Source of the DNA: Salinibacillus xinjiangensis
Lineage (GTDB): Bacteria > Bacillota > Bacilli > Bacillales > Alkalibacillaceae
NCBI RefSeq assembly: GCF_009649735.1
Contig: NZ_WJNH01000001.1
Span: forward strand, 372,001-436,000
Length of the DNA stretch: 64,000 nt
Reading direction: 5' to 3'
The position numbers and the translations under genes are program-made. Below the pieces are notes generated by a model. It ran no database searches and was not told the DNA's origin. It saw nothing but the letters and a program-made list of their open reading frames with translations. Positions 53,101 to 61,585 of this stretch are shown in pieces; within the stretch, counting starts at the first letter, position 1, and each line of letters begins with the position of its first letter.

Positions 53101-54688
53101 CATAGATTGGTAGATTGTCAGTTAAAACACGGAAATATTCATCTTTTGATGAGAAGTTGGTCCTAACTGCATTTTTGTGTACATAGCCTATCCGATCACT
53201 AAAGATTATTCTCCACCAATTACCATAATCACTTACAATAGGATAGCTCTTGCCCTTGAGCAGCTTACCAATTTCAACTAATTTGCCTGATGAATTATCA
53301 TATACACTGACTTTTTCCAATGGTGTAATAAGTTTTTCAGAGTTTTCATATTTATTATTTTGATTTTTAATATTTTTTCCTGTTGCAGCCTCTGTATCAC
53401 TTGCATATACATAACCTGTAATATTGCCAAATTGAATTTTATGCCAATTTGGTCCATAGGAGCTGATTCTTGGATAAACTTGTCCTTCAGTTAATTCTCC
53501 AACTTTCACAAGTTTTCCTGATCGATTATCATAAATTGGGACATTATCTGTTAATACTCGAAAATATTCATCACTAGATGAGATTTCTACCTTAACAGCA
53601 TCCTTGTTCACGTACCCCACTCGATCGGACAATAGAACTCGCCACCAATTTCCATAATTACTAACAATGGGATAACTCTTTCCCTTTTTGATTACACCAA
53701 AAGGAACTAAATCACCTGATGTATTGTCATATACTTTAACATCTTGTAAGGCTGTAAAATTTCTGCTCTGATTTTCATATTTTGAGTTTTTATTTTTAAT
53801 TTGCTTTCCATCAACAGGTGTGGTACCTGGAGCATATACATATCCATAAATATCACCATACTGGATTTTATGCCAATTCGGTCCATAGGAGCTGATTCTT
53901 GGATAGACTTGTCCGAGTTTTAGATAACCTACTTCCACATTTTCACCAGAGCGATTATCGTAAACAGGTAATTTTTCCTCATCGACTTTAAAATACTGGG
54001 CATTGGAGGTTTTCCATGGATTGGATACAGATAACGCATCTACAATCTTTCCTTCTCCATGTTCTTTCTTATCTAATTCTAGATTAGAAGACTTTCTTTT
54101 TTCTTTGAGTTGTTCTTGCTGAGGTGTATCTGGCTTTACTTCATCTGTTACTTTGTCAGCATCCTGACTAGTTTCATTTTCTGATTGTGACTCATCTATA
54201 TCATACGCAACGTTACCAATATAGAAAGCCTTACCATTTTGTCCTTCATTTACGATAGGGTAGCTTGTTTGCTGGCTAAAAGCGATTTGAAAGCTTTGTC
54301 CCGACTCATTATTATATAAGAATTGCTTTTCATTAAAAATGACTTCCTCTAGATCTTCATGGTTAATTTCTACAAAAGAGGGGGCCGTTTCTTTGTCTAT
54401 ATCTACTTCTGTTAATTTCTCCTTATTAATGGCTACTCTATCTGTACCATATTGAATGAAAACTTTATTTGGATATTCTTTTTTTTCAACACCGTACAGG
54501 TATGAATTGGGATAAACAATTACCTTCTCATTAATAGTTTTCTCCCCGGTTACCTGATAGAGTTTAAAATCATTTGCTTGAAAAGCATTTGTAGACTCTG
54601 CCGATACAATATTACGTATCGGAACTAGTGAGAAGATCAAAGATAAGATTATTATTACACTTGTTACTCTTTTTCCTACCTTTAGCAT
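50159..54688 (-). CDS. Secreted heparinase II/III-type polysaccharide lyase with SH3-like repeats
   Basis: This protein of about 1509 residues has a signal peptide (SVIIILSLIFSLVPIRNIVSA), an N-terminal region like that of the 46560 protein, nine clear SH3-like repeats plus one degenerate (about 230-930), and a C-terminal heparinase II/III region (about 940-1509). Lyase features are an alpha/alpha-barrel part with WHDEGTARRLSALVNLF, SENTNHGMFQDEALIGF and LEHSPSYHQTIASAIR, then a beta part with HTSYHKHSDDLSVWIY and YSSYAHNTLIVDD. The NHG, EHSPSYH and HKHSDD histidines fit the family's active site. Such enzymes cut uronic-acid polymers by elimination. I choose ATG 54688 after AAAGGAGGTGG. Confidence 0.92.
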   Translation of the reverse strand: MLKVGKRVTSVIIILSLIFSLVPIRNIVSAESTNAFQANDFKLYQVTGEKTINEKVIVYPNSYLYGVEKKEYPNKVFIQYGTDRVAINKEKLTEVDIDKETAPSFVEINHEDLEEVIFNEKQFLYNNESGQSFQIAFSQQTSYPIVNEGQNGKAFYIGNVAYDIDESQSENETSQDADKVTDEVKPDTPQQEQLKEKRKSSNLELDKKEHGEGKIVDALSVSNPWKTSNAQYFKVDEEKLPVYDNRSGENVEVGYLKLGQVYPRISSYGPNWHKIQYGDIYGYVYAPGTTPVDGKQIKNKNSKYENQSRNFTALQDVKVYDNTSGDLVPFGVIKKGKSYPIVSNYGNWWRVLLSDRVGYVNKDAVKVEISSSDEYFRVLTDNVPIYDNRSGKLVKVGELTEGQVYPRISSYGPNWHKIQFGNITGYVYASDTEAATGKNIKNQNNKYENSEKLITPLEKVSVYDNSSGKLVEIGKLLKGKSYPIVSDYGNWWRIIFSDRIGYVHKNAVRTNFSSKDEYFRVLTDNLPIYDNRSGKLIKVGELAKGQVYPRISDYGPNWHKVEYGNINGYVYADETESASGTSLNNEKKKYSTMARSITPLQDTPVYDNSSGKLVEFATLREGKPYPKVSNYGNWWRVVVAGREGFVHKDAVKHNFRKGDKYFKVITEDLPVYDNRGKGLQKVGELRKGQTYPIVSNYGNWWRVQFGNVYGYVHKSGTEYGYQSDIKNLNTLYSKSNGLNIVAINDVVVHEKGSLTPFGELKGGTKYPVSFDYGNWWGIIYSDRVGFVQKNEVYKEFSQSDQSFITTRDTPLYINENGDLITVATLYKGNTFHRVEDYGNWHKVRLGNRYAYIWKKATAPKNEPINIKASTGIVSTIKDTKLYNDKQGSGPVASIQAGQKIPLIKKIDDQWSTTAVAGKTLYIKNDYIINLEKYSFHSQTNKNIDTIRTHILDTPFIGDNEKTPENETVQAADLILDNKILFPEFCKDPKNNDCPMNYENGIDWVHGEGVSKADQNSFLRQLHGMFFINDLAEAYRTTGNDNYIKKGYQIIQNWKAENPYTDPSHYMAWHDEGTARRLSALVNLFDSGKDVLTKRQQSNLFMIMIQHADLLASDHFYSENTNHGMFQDEALIGFSKYFYEFPVMDDYYQLAVSRMEGYFDSLISKDFVHLEHSPSYHQTIASAIRSYGLTINEFGDTGLANKFLSRYQKMVDYATHVIKPDGTWPLIADTYENKNNPSRNMWQENPYYLYASTNGQSGEMPQVTNKVYPDAGYAVFRDRWTNTDQGTYVFFTAAYHTSYHKHSDDLSVWIYNDEDIISEAGPYSYLLTEPTTKYAYSSYAHNTLIVDDKGLPRVDGKFNRTYIENYDLSNDKAPSVTGVNKRYDGVTHKRQLTYEKANGFIRVRDQISSDSSRNLKLLWHLAPNVVPSINNDNNKIVLKKDGQRVMEIDISGSVDPKIKSVYGNEDPIYKSWYFEYSKQTKGLEKVNTHTLIIEYEGQNALINTSFNLMK
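51900..54000 (-). repeat. Nine to ten SH3-like repeats in alternating A/B order (lyase gene)
   Basis: Units 1-8 alternate type A and B as in the glucosaminidase. Unit 8 has lost its YDN box (VVHEKGSL), unit 9 reads LYINENGD...DYGNWHKVRLG, and a tenth unit is only faintly recognisable (about 51900-52060). This decay toward the catalytic domain suggests older units at that end. Confidence 0.8.
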
Positions 54689-54796
54689 GAAAACTTCCAC
54701 CTCCTTTTATAATAGAGAATAGTTATAACCTCTACTAATTTTACAATAAATAACACATGAATTACTAGGAGAAATGTTTGTAAAAAAATATTATAT

Positions 54797-54833
54797 AAAA
54801 AAGAGAACCACTGAATTGAGCGTGGTTCTCTCT
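54797..54833 (-). terminator. Intrinsic terminator after the asparagine-synthase-like gene
   Basis: AGAGAACCAC and GTGGTTCTCT pair perfectly around a 10-base loop and run into TTTTT on the minus strand. It lies 9 bases after the stop at 54842, which separates this gene from the lyase gene. Confidence 0.85.
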
Positions 54834-54841
54834 TTTGAGTA

Positions 54842-57127
54842 TCAAATAAGGTATGATAGGACCATATTTTCTATTTTTAGTTTCTCTTTCTTCTCTTTAT
54901 TTTGTACCACTTTTATTGCAAATTTAAAATTGGTTGCTTCTTTTGGTGGTTTAAATTGATATGAAAAGTTTTTAGGTTGATTCGTTAGATTAAAAGTAAC
55001 TGACTGATTATAAATTCTTTTATTTTCATCGTAAGCCATAAAAAATAATATTATTTTTTGATTACTTTTCTTTGATGAACCCATAAAGTCGATTTTATAT
55101 TCTTTGTAGTCACCCAAAGTGGTTATTGACTTATACTTTTTATGGGGTGGGGTAGTAAACTTGCCTCCCATTGTTTGAATGTAAAGATTTTGTCCAGTTG
55201 ATGAATGATTATATTTTGCAATGAGTTTAGATTTGCCTACTTTTACTTTTAGATTTTTCGTGTTTGTATTAATTTTAAAATCATGAAAATTAATATCCTT
55301 TTCCAGAACAGTTTTGGTTGCTGGCAAATCAATTTCAACCTTCCTAGATGGCTTATTCTTAGCTAACCACTTGTTCGATAATAATACTGAAGCTGTGTAT
55401 AAATTCCAGACAAATACATCAATTTCCTTGTTATTTATCTTTGATTGATTATTGAACAATGCTTCTACTTCATTTCGATTTACTATATTGAAAATATCAC
55501 TACTAGCATTACTGAAAATTTCCTCCATCATAGCTTGTTTCATATCAGATAAAGTCGTACGGCGCCAATTAAACGACCCCTTTGATTGCTGTTTAGCAGT
55601 GATTGGAGTTCGCCGTTCCCATTGTTTTTCCTGCCCAGCTAAAGGGCCATCCTTTTCAAACTTCCAACGATCTGAGTTAAAAGGAACATCAACTAATTCA
55701 GGGGCTAACCTCAACAGTATGTTGTAAATCACCTCATCATTTATTAAGAATTCAGACGGGATTTTTAATAAGGACTTATTTAGATTAGAATCAAAAAATG
55801 GTTGATACAAATGGTAGTTATAATTAAAACCAGTACGTGCGGCTGCAGACCAGCGACCTGTCCTATATTCGATAAAATACCTAGTCATTAAGTCAACTGG
55901 CGAATAATGACTCCTTTTTTGTAACCACTGATTCAGTTGTTCTTCATAGGTATCTTGATTTTCCTTATTAATAAGTTCATTAAAAAGGTTTAGTTTTCTA
56001 AATATTAATGTTTCAAGTCCTTTTCGATTATGCTCTCTAACAACTCTGTTATAGCCACCCCTTAAATGCTCACCACCGTGTCCACCAAGAATAACTTTAT
56101 CAGCATCAAAAGTATATCTACTAGATACATTTTCATACGCTGTTAACATCCCATCTGTAAAACTTAATATATTAGTTGTTCTACTTAAAATGTCTTGCAC
56201 AACAAATCCTGATTGATTTTCCTTGGTGGCTGGCGTTGTAACCGAATGTTCTAATTGGAGGAGATCTGATATTTTTTTACCAACAATTACATCAGGATTT
56301 TCATCATATCCAAATGTATAAGTTTTAAAATCAGCATTAATATACTTTAAAGCTGCTACAATTAATCTACTGTCTTTTCCTCCTGTAATCGCAGCATTAA
56401 TGGGTGTATGATTTTCATTAATTACTTTAAAGCTATTGATAAAATCTTGTGTTATATCATCATAAAATTGTTCAGTGGGCTGTTCTAACGAGTATTGTTT
56501 TCCTAAAGCATCATCTATGTCTTCAATTACCGTTTTCTCAGGGGTTGTTATAATCGTAGAATTAGGTGGTAAGACATTCACATTTTCATATGGTGTGAAA
56601 TCAGAGTTGTAATATCCATTATGCAAGAATGGAACTAGATTTTCTAATTTATAATTAGGTGTCTCTCTATTAGTAGATATTAAATGTAATAATAACGCCC
56701 TATTACTAATATATGTATACTGATCATCTTCTGCCCAATATAATGGTTCCACCCTCGTAACTGTATTCCAAGCCTGTAAATAGTTTTTTTTGCTATTTGC
56801 AAATATTCCAGCGTATAGACCATTGATATTCGAAATCATCATGTTGCTCTGTTTATACGTAGAAGAATCTTTTAACCTTTTATACATATCTTGAATATTT
56901 GAACTCGTGTATCCAGATAGTGTAAAGGCAAAATCACGTTCATTAGGCATTTGATGTATCCCCTCATTTGTCCAATAAGATACTATTATATTGGACTTCT
57001 CTGATTTCCACAATTTTGGTGGGGTATCAATCCCTAGAACGATTGAACCTCTATTTGATATATTCTGTAGTAAGTCCTGACTTATTTCTACATTTCTTTT
57101 ACTTTGAACCCCTAGAAAAACATGCAT
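54842..57127 (-). CDS. Asparagine-synthase/beta-lactam-synthetase-like protein
   Basis: The middle of this 761-residue protein is an ATP-pyrophosphatase domain of the Asn_synthase family, with the PP-loop NAAITGGKDSRLIVAAL and later GGHGGEHLRGG. The first 200 residues look like a class II glutaminase fold, but position 2 is histidine (start MHVF) rather than the catalytic cysteine. Glutamine therefore cannot be the nitrogen source by the usual route, as in beta-lactam synthetase. The last 150 residues are beta-rich, perhaps carbohydrate-binding. It may amidate or peptidate a uronic acid or similar acid of the polymer; this is inference. ATG start, GGAGG 7 bases upstream. Confidence 0.82.
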   Translation of the reverse strand: MHVFLGVQSKRNVEISQDLLQNISNRGSIVLGIDTPPKLWKSEKSNIIVSYWTNEGIHQMPNERDFAFTLSGYTSSNIQDMYKRLKDSSTYKQSNMMISNINGLYAGIFANSKKNYLQAWNTVTRVEPLYWAEDDQYTYISNRALLLHLISTNRETPNYKLENLVPFLHNGYYNSDFTPYENVNVLPPNSTIITTPEKTVIEDIDDALGKQYSLEQPTEQFYDDITQDFINSFKVINENHTPINAAITGGKDSRLIVAALKYINADFKTYTFGYDENPDVIVGKKISDLLQLEHSVTTPATKENQSGFVVQDILSRTTNILSFTDGMLTAYENVSSRYTFDADKVILGGHGGEHLRGGYNRVVREHNRKGLETLIFRKLNLFNELINKENQDTYEEQLNQWLQKRSHYSPVDLMTRYFIEYRTGRWSAAARTGFNYNYHLYQPFFDSNLNKSLLKIPSEFLINDEVIYNILLRLAPELVDVPFNSDRWKFEKDGPLAGQEKQWERRTPITAKQQSKGSFNWRRTTLSDMKQAMMEEIFSNASSDIFNIVNRNEVEALFNNQSKINNKEIDVFVWNLYTASVLLSNKWLAKNKPSRKVEIDLPATKTVLEKDINFHDFKINTNTKNLKVKVGKSKLIAKYNHSSTGQNLYIQTMGGKFTTPPHKKYKSITTLGDYKEYKIDFMGSSKKSNQKIILFFMAYDENKRIYNQSVTFNLTNQPKNFSYQFKPPKEATNFKFAIKVVQNKEKKEKLKIENMVLSYLI

Positions 57128-57160
57128 ACCTCTTCCTCCAATTAAATTGTAAAATTAGAT

Positions 57161-57185
57161 GAGGTATTCGATTAACGAATACCTC
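57161..57185. repeat. Palindromic hairpin between two genes
   Basis: GAGGTATTCG and CGAATACCTC form a perfect 10-bp stem around ATTAA. There is no strong T run, so it may be a weak terminator, attenuator or processing site between the two-domain glycosyltransferase gene and the asparagine-synthase-like gene. Confidence 0.6.
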
Positions 57186-57203
57186 AATGTTATTATTGAC
57201 CTA

Positions 57204-59402
57204 CTATTGTTTATTGTAAACTTCTTTTATTAAATGGTCCCACTTTTCGCACAACATGTATTTTTCGTAGTGATTTAAAATGAAATTACGAGCATTTTCT
57301 CTCCACTCATTTTGAGTTTCTTCAGAGAAAGAATTGAACTGTTTTATAAAGTCTACCGCTTCTTCTGTATCATGATATATATATTTATCTTCATAGATAA
57401 ATTCTGCTCCATCCCAATCGCGTATGACAGGAATAGTTCTTGCAGCCATCCCTTCAGCTACAGCAAGATGGAAACTTTCAAAATCACTTGGAGATAGTAC
57501 AAAACCTATCTTTTGATACCATTCACTAATATCTCCCCAACCTTCAAAAATAACTGAATCTTTCCATGGGCTAGAGTTTATCCTTGTGAATAATTCCGTA
57601 TAATATTCTCTCTCTGCTGTTCTTGCCCATAACCACTTATATTCAATTGGTAATTTTCCTTTCACAATTAAATTATACCTTTTATCTTGCTCCCATAACT
57701 TTTCAAAAATTTCCAAAGATAGATCTAGTCTCTTCCTGCTTGGACAAATACCCTGCATACCGATATTAAAATTTGAATCAGGGAGCTTGGGTTTATCTAA
57801 CTTTTCAGTGTCAACTAGATTATGAATAATCTTTGCTTTTTCCTCTGGGATAAACGGAAAGGTTTCATATATATCATTTTTGATTCCTTGAGCAATAAAC
57901 ACAATATTATTAACAGAATTCCATTTGGTTTCCTTTGGATACTCTGTATTCTTTTCTTGCAAATGCATGCGTATAATCATTTTTTGATTTTCACTTATTC
58001 TATTCGAATACCATACCGCGTTTCCTAATCCCCATTCGGCAACTATAACATCAGCCCAGTTTAATAACTCTTCACTTAAGGACTCATCGTGTGTATTATG
58101 CCCATCCCATTGATCAATCTTTACGATGTAATCATTGTGAGCACTAAAGTAATCAATAATCATTTGTGCAAATTTTAAATCATGTCCCGCAAATAATAGT
58201 CGAATTTTATCAAATAAACGCTCATTGATTACTTTAAATTCCTTAGTGTTATTTGCTATTTCCATTAATCTAGGCCTTAGATGTTCTGCAACTTTTTTGA
58301 AGGTATGATTTTGACTAACATTATAGACAACCTTAGCTGCATGACGATATACTTCAGGATTAGTAAATGCCAGCTTGATTTTCTCTTCAAATTCTCGTTT
58401 ACTATTAGCGTACAATGGGTAATCAGGTCCATATATGCTCTCATGTAATTTGTTTCTGTTTAAAATAACCGGTTTACCATTTATCCCGAATTCCAATACT
58501 TTGGTGGAAAGTTCCATACTTTCATCTAATGCTTCATGTCTCCAGGATACACCTAAATCGCTTTGTTGTATTTCAGTTTGAACTTCCTTTCTAGTTAGTC
58601 CCTTCTTCCAAAGAATTTTTTCGGATTCATTTAATATTCGCTCAACATTATACTTATAATTATACTGAAAAGGGTAGTTATGAAATTTATCTCCAATTAC
58701 TACAAATTTTAAATTCTCCTCATCCATTGAATCAACTACCCTGAACATATCAGGTACTCGCCATAAGGGAGAAAACTTTCCAGCATAAATCAGGGTATTA
58801 TTATTATTATTAAATTCTTTTATATTACGTTCTTGATTTGGAATCATTGGTGGAACATATAAAAACTTGTCGTTTTGTTCTATATTTAACAATGATTGAA
58901 AATACTCAATTAACCTAGGTGTTTGGCACCCTAAGGCAGCACTATTATTATACAATGTGCTTAGATAAATCATATCTTCTTTAGTGACTTTCTCTCTCTC
59001 CTGGGGAAAGTCGGTTAAATAAAATATGGTTTTATGTGAAATTTTATAAACTTGAGAAATTTCCTTCGCTATATTATAGCCTCTAATAATCACTAAATCG
59101 TAGTGGTTTTCCTGGTCTAGTTCATCAATTATCTCTGCTGCTAAAGTCGCGGATAGATACGACTTATTCTTTTTTTTCGCGAGCCCTTGAGAGAAGGGAT
59201 CTACCATCTCAACATTATTATAATCAAAGAGGTTGTTCAGTACTGCTTTTCGTACAACAGGAAATTTTAATAAAATATTCACCTTGGTATCTTCAAATTG
59301 AGCTAATGTCTCAGATATAGATGACAGCCAGATTGATGATCCATCAATAATATTTGCATTCACGTCTCCATATATTAAAACATTTAACCTTGTTTGGTCC
59401 AA
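57204..59402 (-). CDS. Double GT-B glycosyltransferase (two GT4-like modules)
   Basis: This 732-residue protein holds two glycosyltransferase modules in tandem. Module 1 (about 1-385) has a Rossmann start LNVLIYGDVNANIIDGSSIW and a donor region with LIYAGKFSPLWRVPDM and ESMELSTKVLEFGINGKPVI-type sequence. Module 2 (about 395-732) has GICPSRKRLDLSLEIFEKL, VIFEGWGDISEWY and SDFESFHLAVAEGMA. Such twin enzymes often build the two bonds of a repeat in ABC-exported polymers, and TagGH genes lie downstream in map order. It starts with TTG 59402, 8 bases after GGGGG. Confidence 0.85.
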   Translation of the reverse strand: MDQTRLNVLIYGDVNANIIDGSSIWLSSISETLAQFEDTKVNILLKFPVVRKAVLNNLFDYNNVEMVDPFSQGLAKKKNKSYLSATLAAEIIDELDQENHYDLVIIRGYNIAKEISQVYKISHKTIFYLTDFPQEREKVTKEDMIYLSTLYNNSAALGCQTPRLIEYFQSLLNIEQNDKFLYVPPMIPNQERNIKEFNNNNNTLIYAGKFSPLWRVPDMFRVVDSMDEENLKFVVIGDKFHNYPFQYNYKYNVERILNESEKILWKKGLTRKEVQTEIQQSDLGVSWRHEALDESMELSTKVLEFGINGKPVILNRNKLHESIYGPDYPLYANSKREFEEKIKLAFTNPEVYRHAAKVVYNVSQNHTFKKVAEHLRPRLMEIANNTKEFKVINERLFDKIRLLFAGHDLKFAQMIIDYFSAHNDYIVKIDQWDGHNTHDESLSEELLNWADVIVAEWGLGNAVWYSNRISENQKMIIRMHLQEKNTEYPKETKWNSVNNIVFIAQGIKNDIYETFPFIPEEKAKIIHNLVDTEKLDKPKLPDSNFNIGMQGICPSRKRLDLSLEIFEKLWEQDKRYNLIVKGKLPIEYKWLWARTAEREYYTELFTRINSSPWKDSVIFEGWGDISEWYQKIGFVLSPSDFESFHLAVAEGMAARTIPVIRDWDGAEFIYEDKYIYHDTEEAVDFIKQFNSFSEETQNEWRENARNFILNHYEKYMLCEKWDHLIKEVYNKQ

Positions 59403-59422
59403 AGAGGTATCCCCCTCTCTTT

Positions 59423-61570
59423 TTAGATATCTACTTCATTTTTTGGAATGTTTGTTACAGAATTCTTTACAAAATTATAAATGTCTGTTGAGAACAGGCG
59501 CATCCCATAAGAATTTAACGTACTTAAATCAATTGTACCTTCAATCATGTCGGTGATACTCACATTAAACTCTTTAAGATTATCTGTTTTCATTAAGTAT
59601 GCGTCACCGAGCAATGATGTTGTATATGTGTATTCAGATTGCTTATTGTTCTCCTTAAGATTATTATTCTCAACACTATAATATGCGGCTTTCCCAACAG
59701 TATCAGCCTTAGAATACTTATAAGCATTTATTAAGTCAGATAAATAGTATTTACCATAATGATTATTGGGGTTCATTGTTCCAATTAAATCATATTTGGC
59801 TATAAAACCGTCAACAGTCGCTTTTAGATTATCTGTTTCTTCACTAATATTAATGTATGTGATATCCTCTTCATTACTATGCTTTTCATCCATATAATTC
59901 AAAACTAATAAGTGTTTTGAATTATAATTCTGGTTAAAAAATGAATTTTTTATTCCTTCAAGTTCTTCAGACGAATACACCTTACCAATAATAGCTACAT
60001 CAAATTTATATGGTTTCTCAATTGTAAAACCAGCATTAGTCGCTATTTTATATAATCGGTGTGCGTAGGTGTGTTCATCAAATACAGTTCTCATTCCTTT
60101 TATTTCATTACGATTTCTTAAATTCTCATCGTTAATGACTGAACCTATTTTGTCCTCAACGTCATCATTTCCATGAATTTGTGTGACAAAATCACCAAAC
60201 AGTTGATTAATTCCTACCGAGTCTGTTGATACAACAGAGGTGCCACATGCCAATAATTCATATACTCTCCTCGAAAACATAGTTGGAGAGTCTTTAACTG
60301 AATTCACATTTAGGAATATTTTAAACTGTTTATATACCTTCACTAGTTCTTCATATGGTAGTGAACCTTGTATGTGATTGCTAAATTTTTCAGGGTATTG
60401 CATATGCGGATTTACGTTATTGGCATTATAATTCCGATCAAAAATTACTAAACCATACTTTTTAGAAACCTCTAATAAGTTTTCCTGCTCTATTCTTCTT
60501 TGTTCATGTCGGTTTGCGTAATAAGAGCCAGCAAAACTTATATTGTTCTCTTTGTAATTTGGTACCTTGACTGGATTATGAAGAACTGGTTGAGCAGCAA
60601 ATGAAAGTGAATAGACATTATCGTTCCCAGTCACCTCTTTATATTGCTCTATTAAATTTGCATCAGAAGTATAAATATAATCAAACTTACTAGCCGTATT
60701 TATAAAACGATCGAAATGGATAGGGTCTTCTTTATTCCAAAAAACAGTAGGTATATTATTTTGTTTACACCACTTTAACATTTCATCAAGCTCAGAGCCC
60801 TGATCAATATTATATTTGGCAATCTTATATTGCCAGGAACCGCTATTCCCTTTCCAAGCAGATTCAACTAGTAACATATGTGGCAGTTCTGTCTTTAATA
60901 TTTCAAACCAATTATCCGGCCTAAATGTAATTAAATTTGCATCATACTTGAAGGCTTGATAAGAAAAATCATCTAAAATAGCAGCAACTCTTAATTCCTT
61001 AAGCTTTTGAGGATTATTATATAGTCCCATAAGAAATAACTCATTGGCTTTTTTATTGATGAGTTTTTCCCTGTCTAATATGAATTGATCAGAGACCTTT
61101 GGAACTTCACCCATGGCAAATGGCAATTTAACTTTATTGTATTTTCTTTTCTTCTTCGTTAGTTTTCTTTTAAAGGCCCCGCCAACTGCTTTAGACACAT
61201 TAAAAAGTTCTTTAGGAAGATGTTTTGGTTGACTTACACCTATTTTTAAACGCTTGGATACGTAAAGAGGAAAGGACTGTTCAAGAACAGTTACTCGATT
61301 TTGTAAGTAGTTAATGTTTTTTTCTCGGTCTGATAAAGCTCTTTCAACTAATTTTTCATATTTTTTGATTCTTTCCAAAAGCTCTTGTTCATTGTACTTA
61401 GATAGAATTATATCTTGTTTTAGCTTCTTTCGTTCATCTAATAATTGTGATAATATTTCTTCCTTTTTTCGCATTGAAATCAATGGATTATCTTTATTTA
61501 TTTTATCAATTTGGGCTTGTAATTGGTCAATTCGCTTTAAAACTGTATCTAAAGATGCTTCTTGGTCCAT
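59423..61570 (-). CDS. Large glycosyltransferase with N-terminal coiled coil (CgeB-like)
   Basis: This 715-residue protein has a coiled-coil start of about 100 residues (heptads such as IDQLQAQIDKINK and LSQLLDERKKLKQDI) and a basic linker. A GT-B module follows at about 190-490, with YIYTSDANLIEQYK, ISFAGSYYANRHEQRR and YELLACGTSVVSTDSVG, of the CgeB/DUF3880 kind. The last 200 residues look like a GT2-like or accessory domain without a clear DxD. It probably adds sugars to the polymer exported by TagGH. ATG start with AGGAGG upstream; 15 bases after the second galU. Confidence 0.83.
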   Translation of the reverse strand: MDQEASLDTVLKRIDQLQAQIDKINKDNPLISMRKKEEILSQLLDERKKLKQDIILSKYNEQELLERIKKYEKLVERALSDREKNINYLQNRVTVLEQSFPLYVSKRLKIGVSQPKHLPKELFNVSKAVGGAFKRKLTKKKRKYNKVKLPFAMGEVPKVSDQFILDREKLINKKANELFLMGLYNNPQKLKELRVAAILDDFSYQAFKYDANLITFRPDNWFEILKTELPHMLLVESAWKGNSGSWQYKIAKYNIDQGSELDEMLKWCKQNNIPTVFWNKEDPIHFDRFINTASKFDYIYTSDANLIEQYKEVTGNDNVYSLSFAAQPVLHNPVKVPNYKENNISFAGSYYANRHEQRRIEQENLLEVSKKYGLVIFDRNYNANNVNPHMQYPEKFSNHIQGSLPYEELVKVYKQFKIFLNVNSVKDSPTMFSRRVYELLACGTSVVSTDSVGINQLFGDFVTQIHGNDDVEDKIGSVINDENLRNRNEIKGMRTVFDEHTYAHRLYKIATNAGFTIEKPYKFDVAIIGKVYSSEELEGIKNSFFNQNYNSKHLLVLNYMDEKHSNEEDITYINISEETDNLKATVDGFIAKYDLIGTMNPNNHYGKYYLSDLINAYKYSKADTVGKAAYYSVENNNLKENNKQSEYTYTTSLLGDAYLMKTDNLKEFNVSITDMIEGTIDLSTLNSYGMRLFSTDIYNFVKNSVTNIPKNEVDI

Positions 61571-61585
61571 TATTTCACCCTCCTT

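Noticed and set aside
47530-54000. Tandem DNA repeats resembling a CRISPR or satellite array
   Set aside because: The period is about 225 or 450 bases, in frame, and fully explained by protein repeats.
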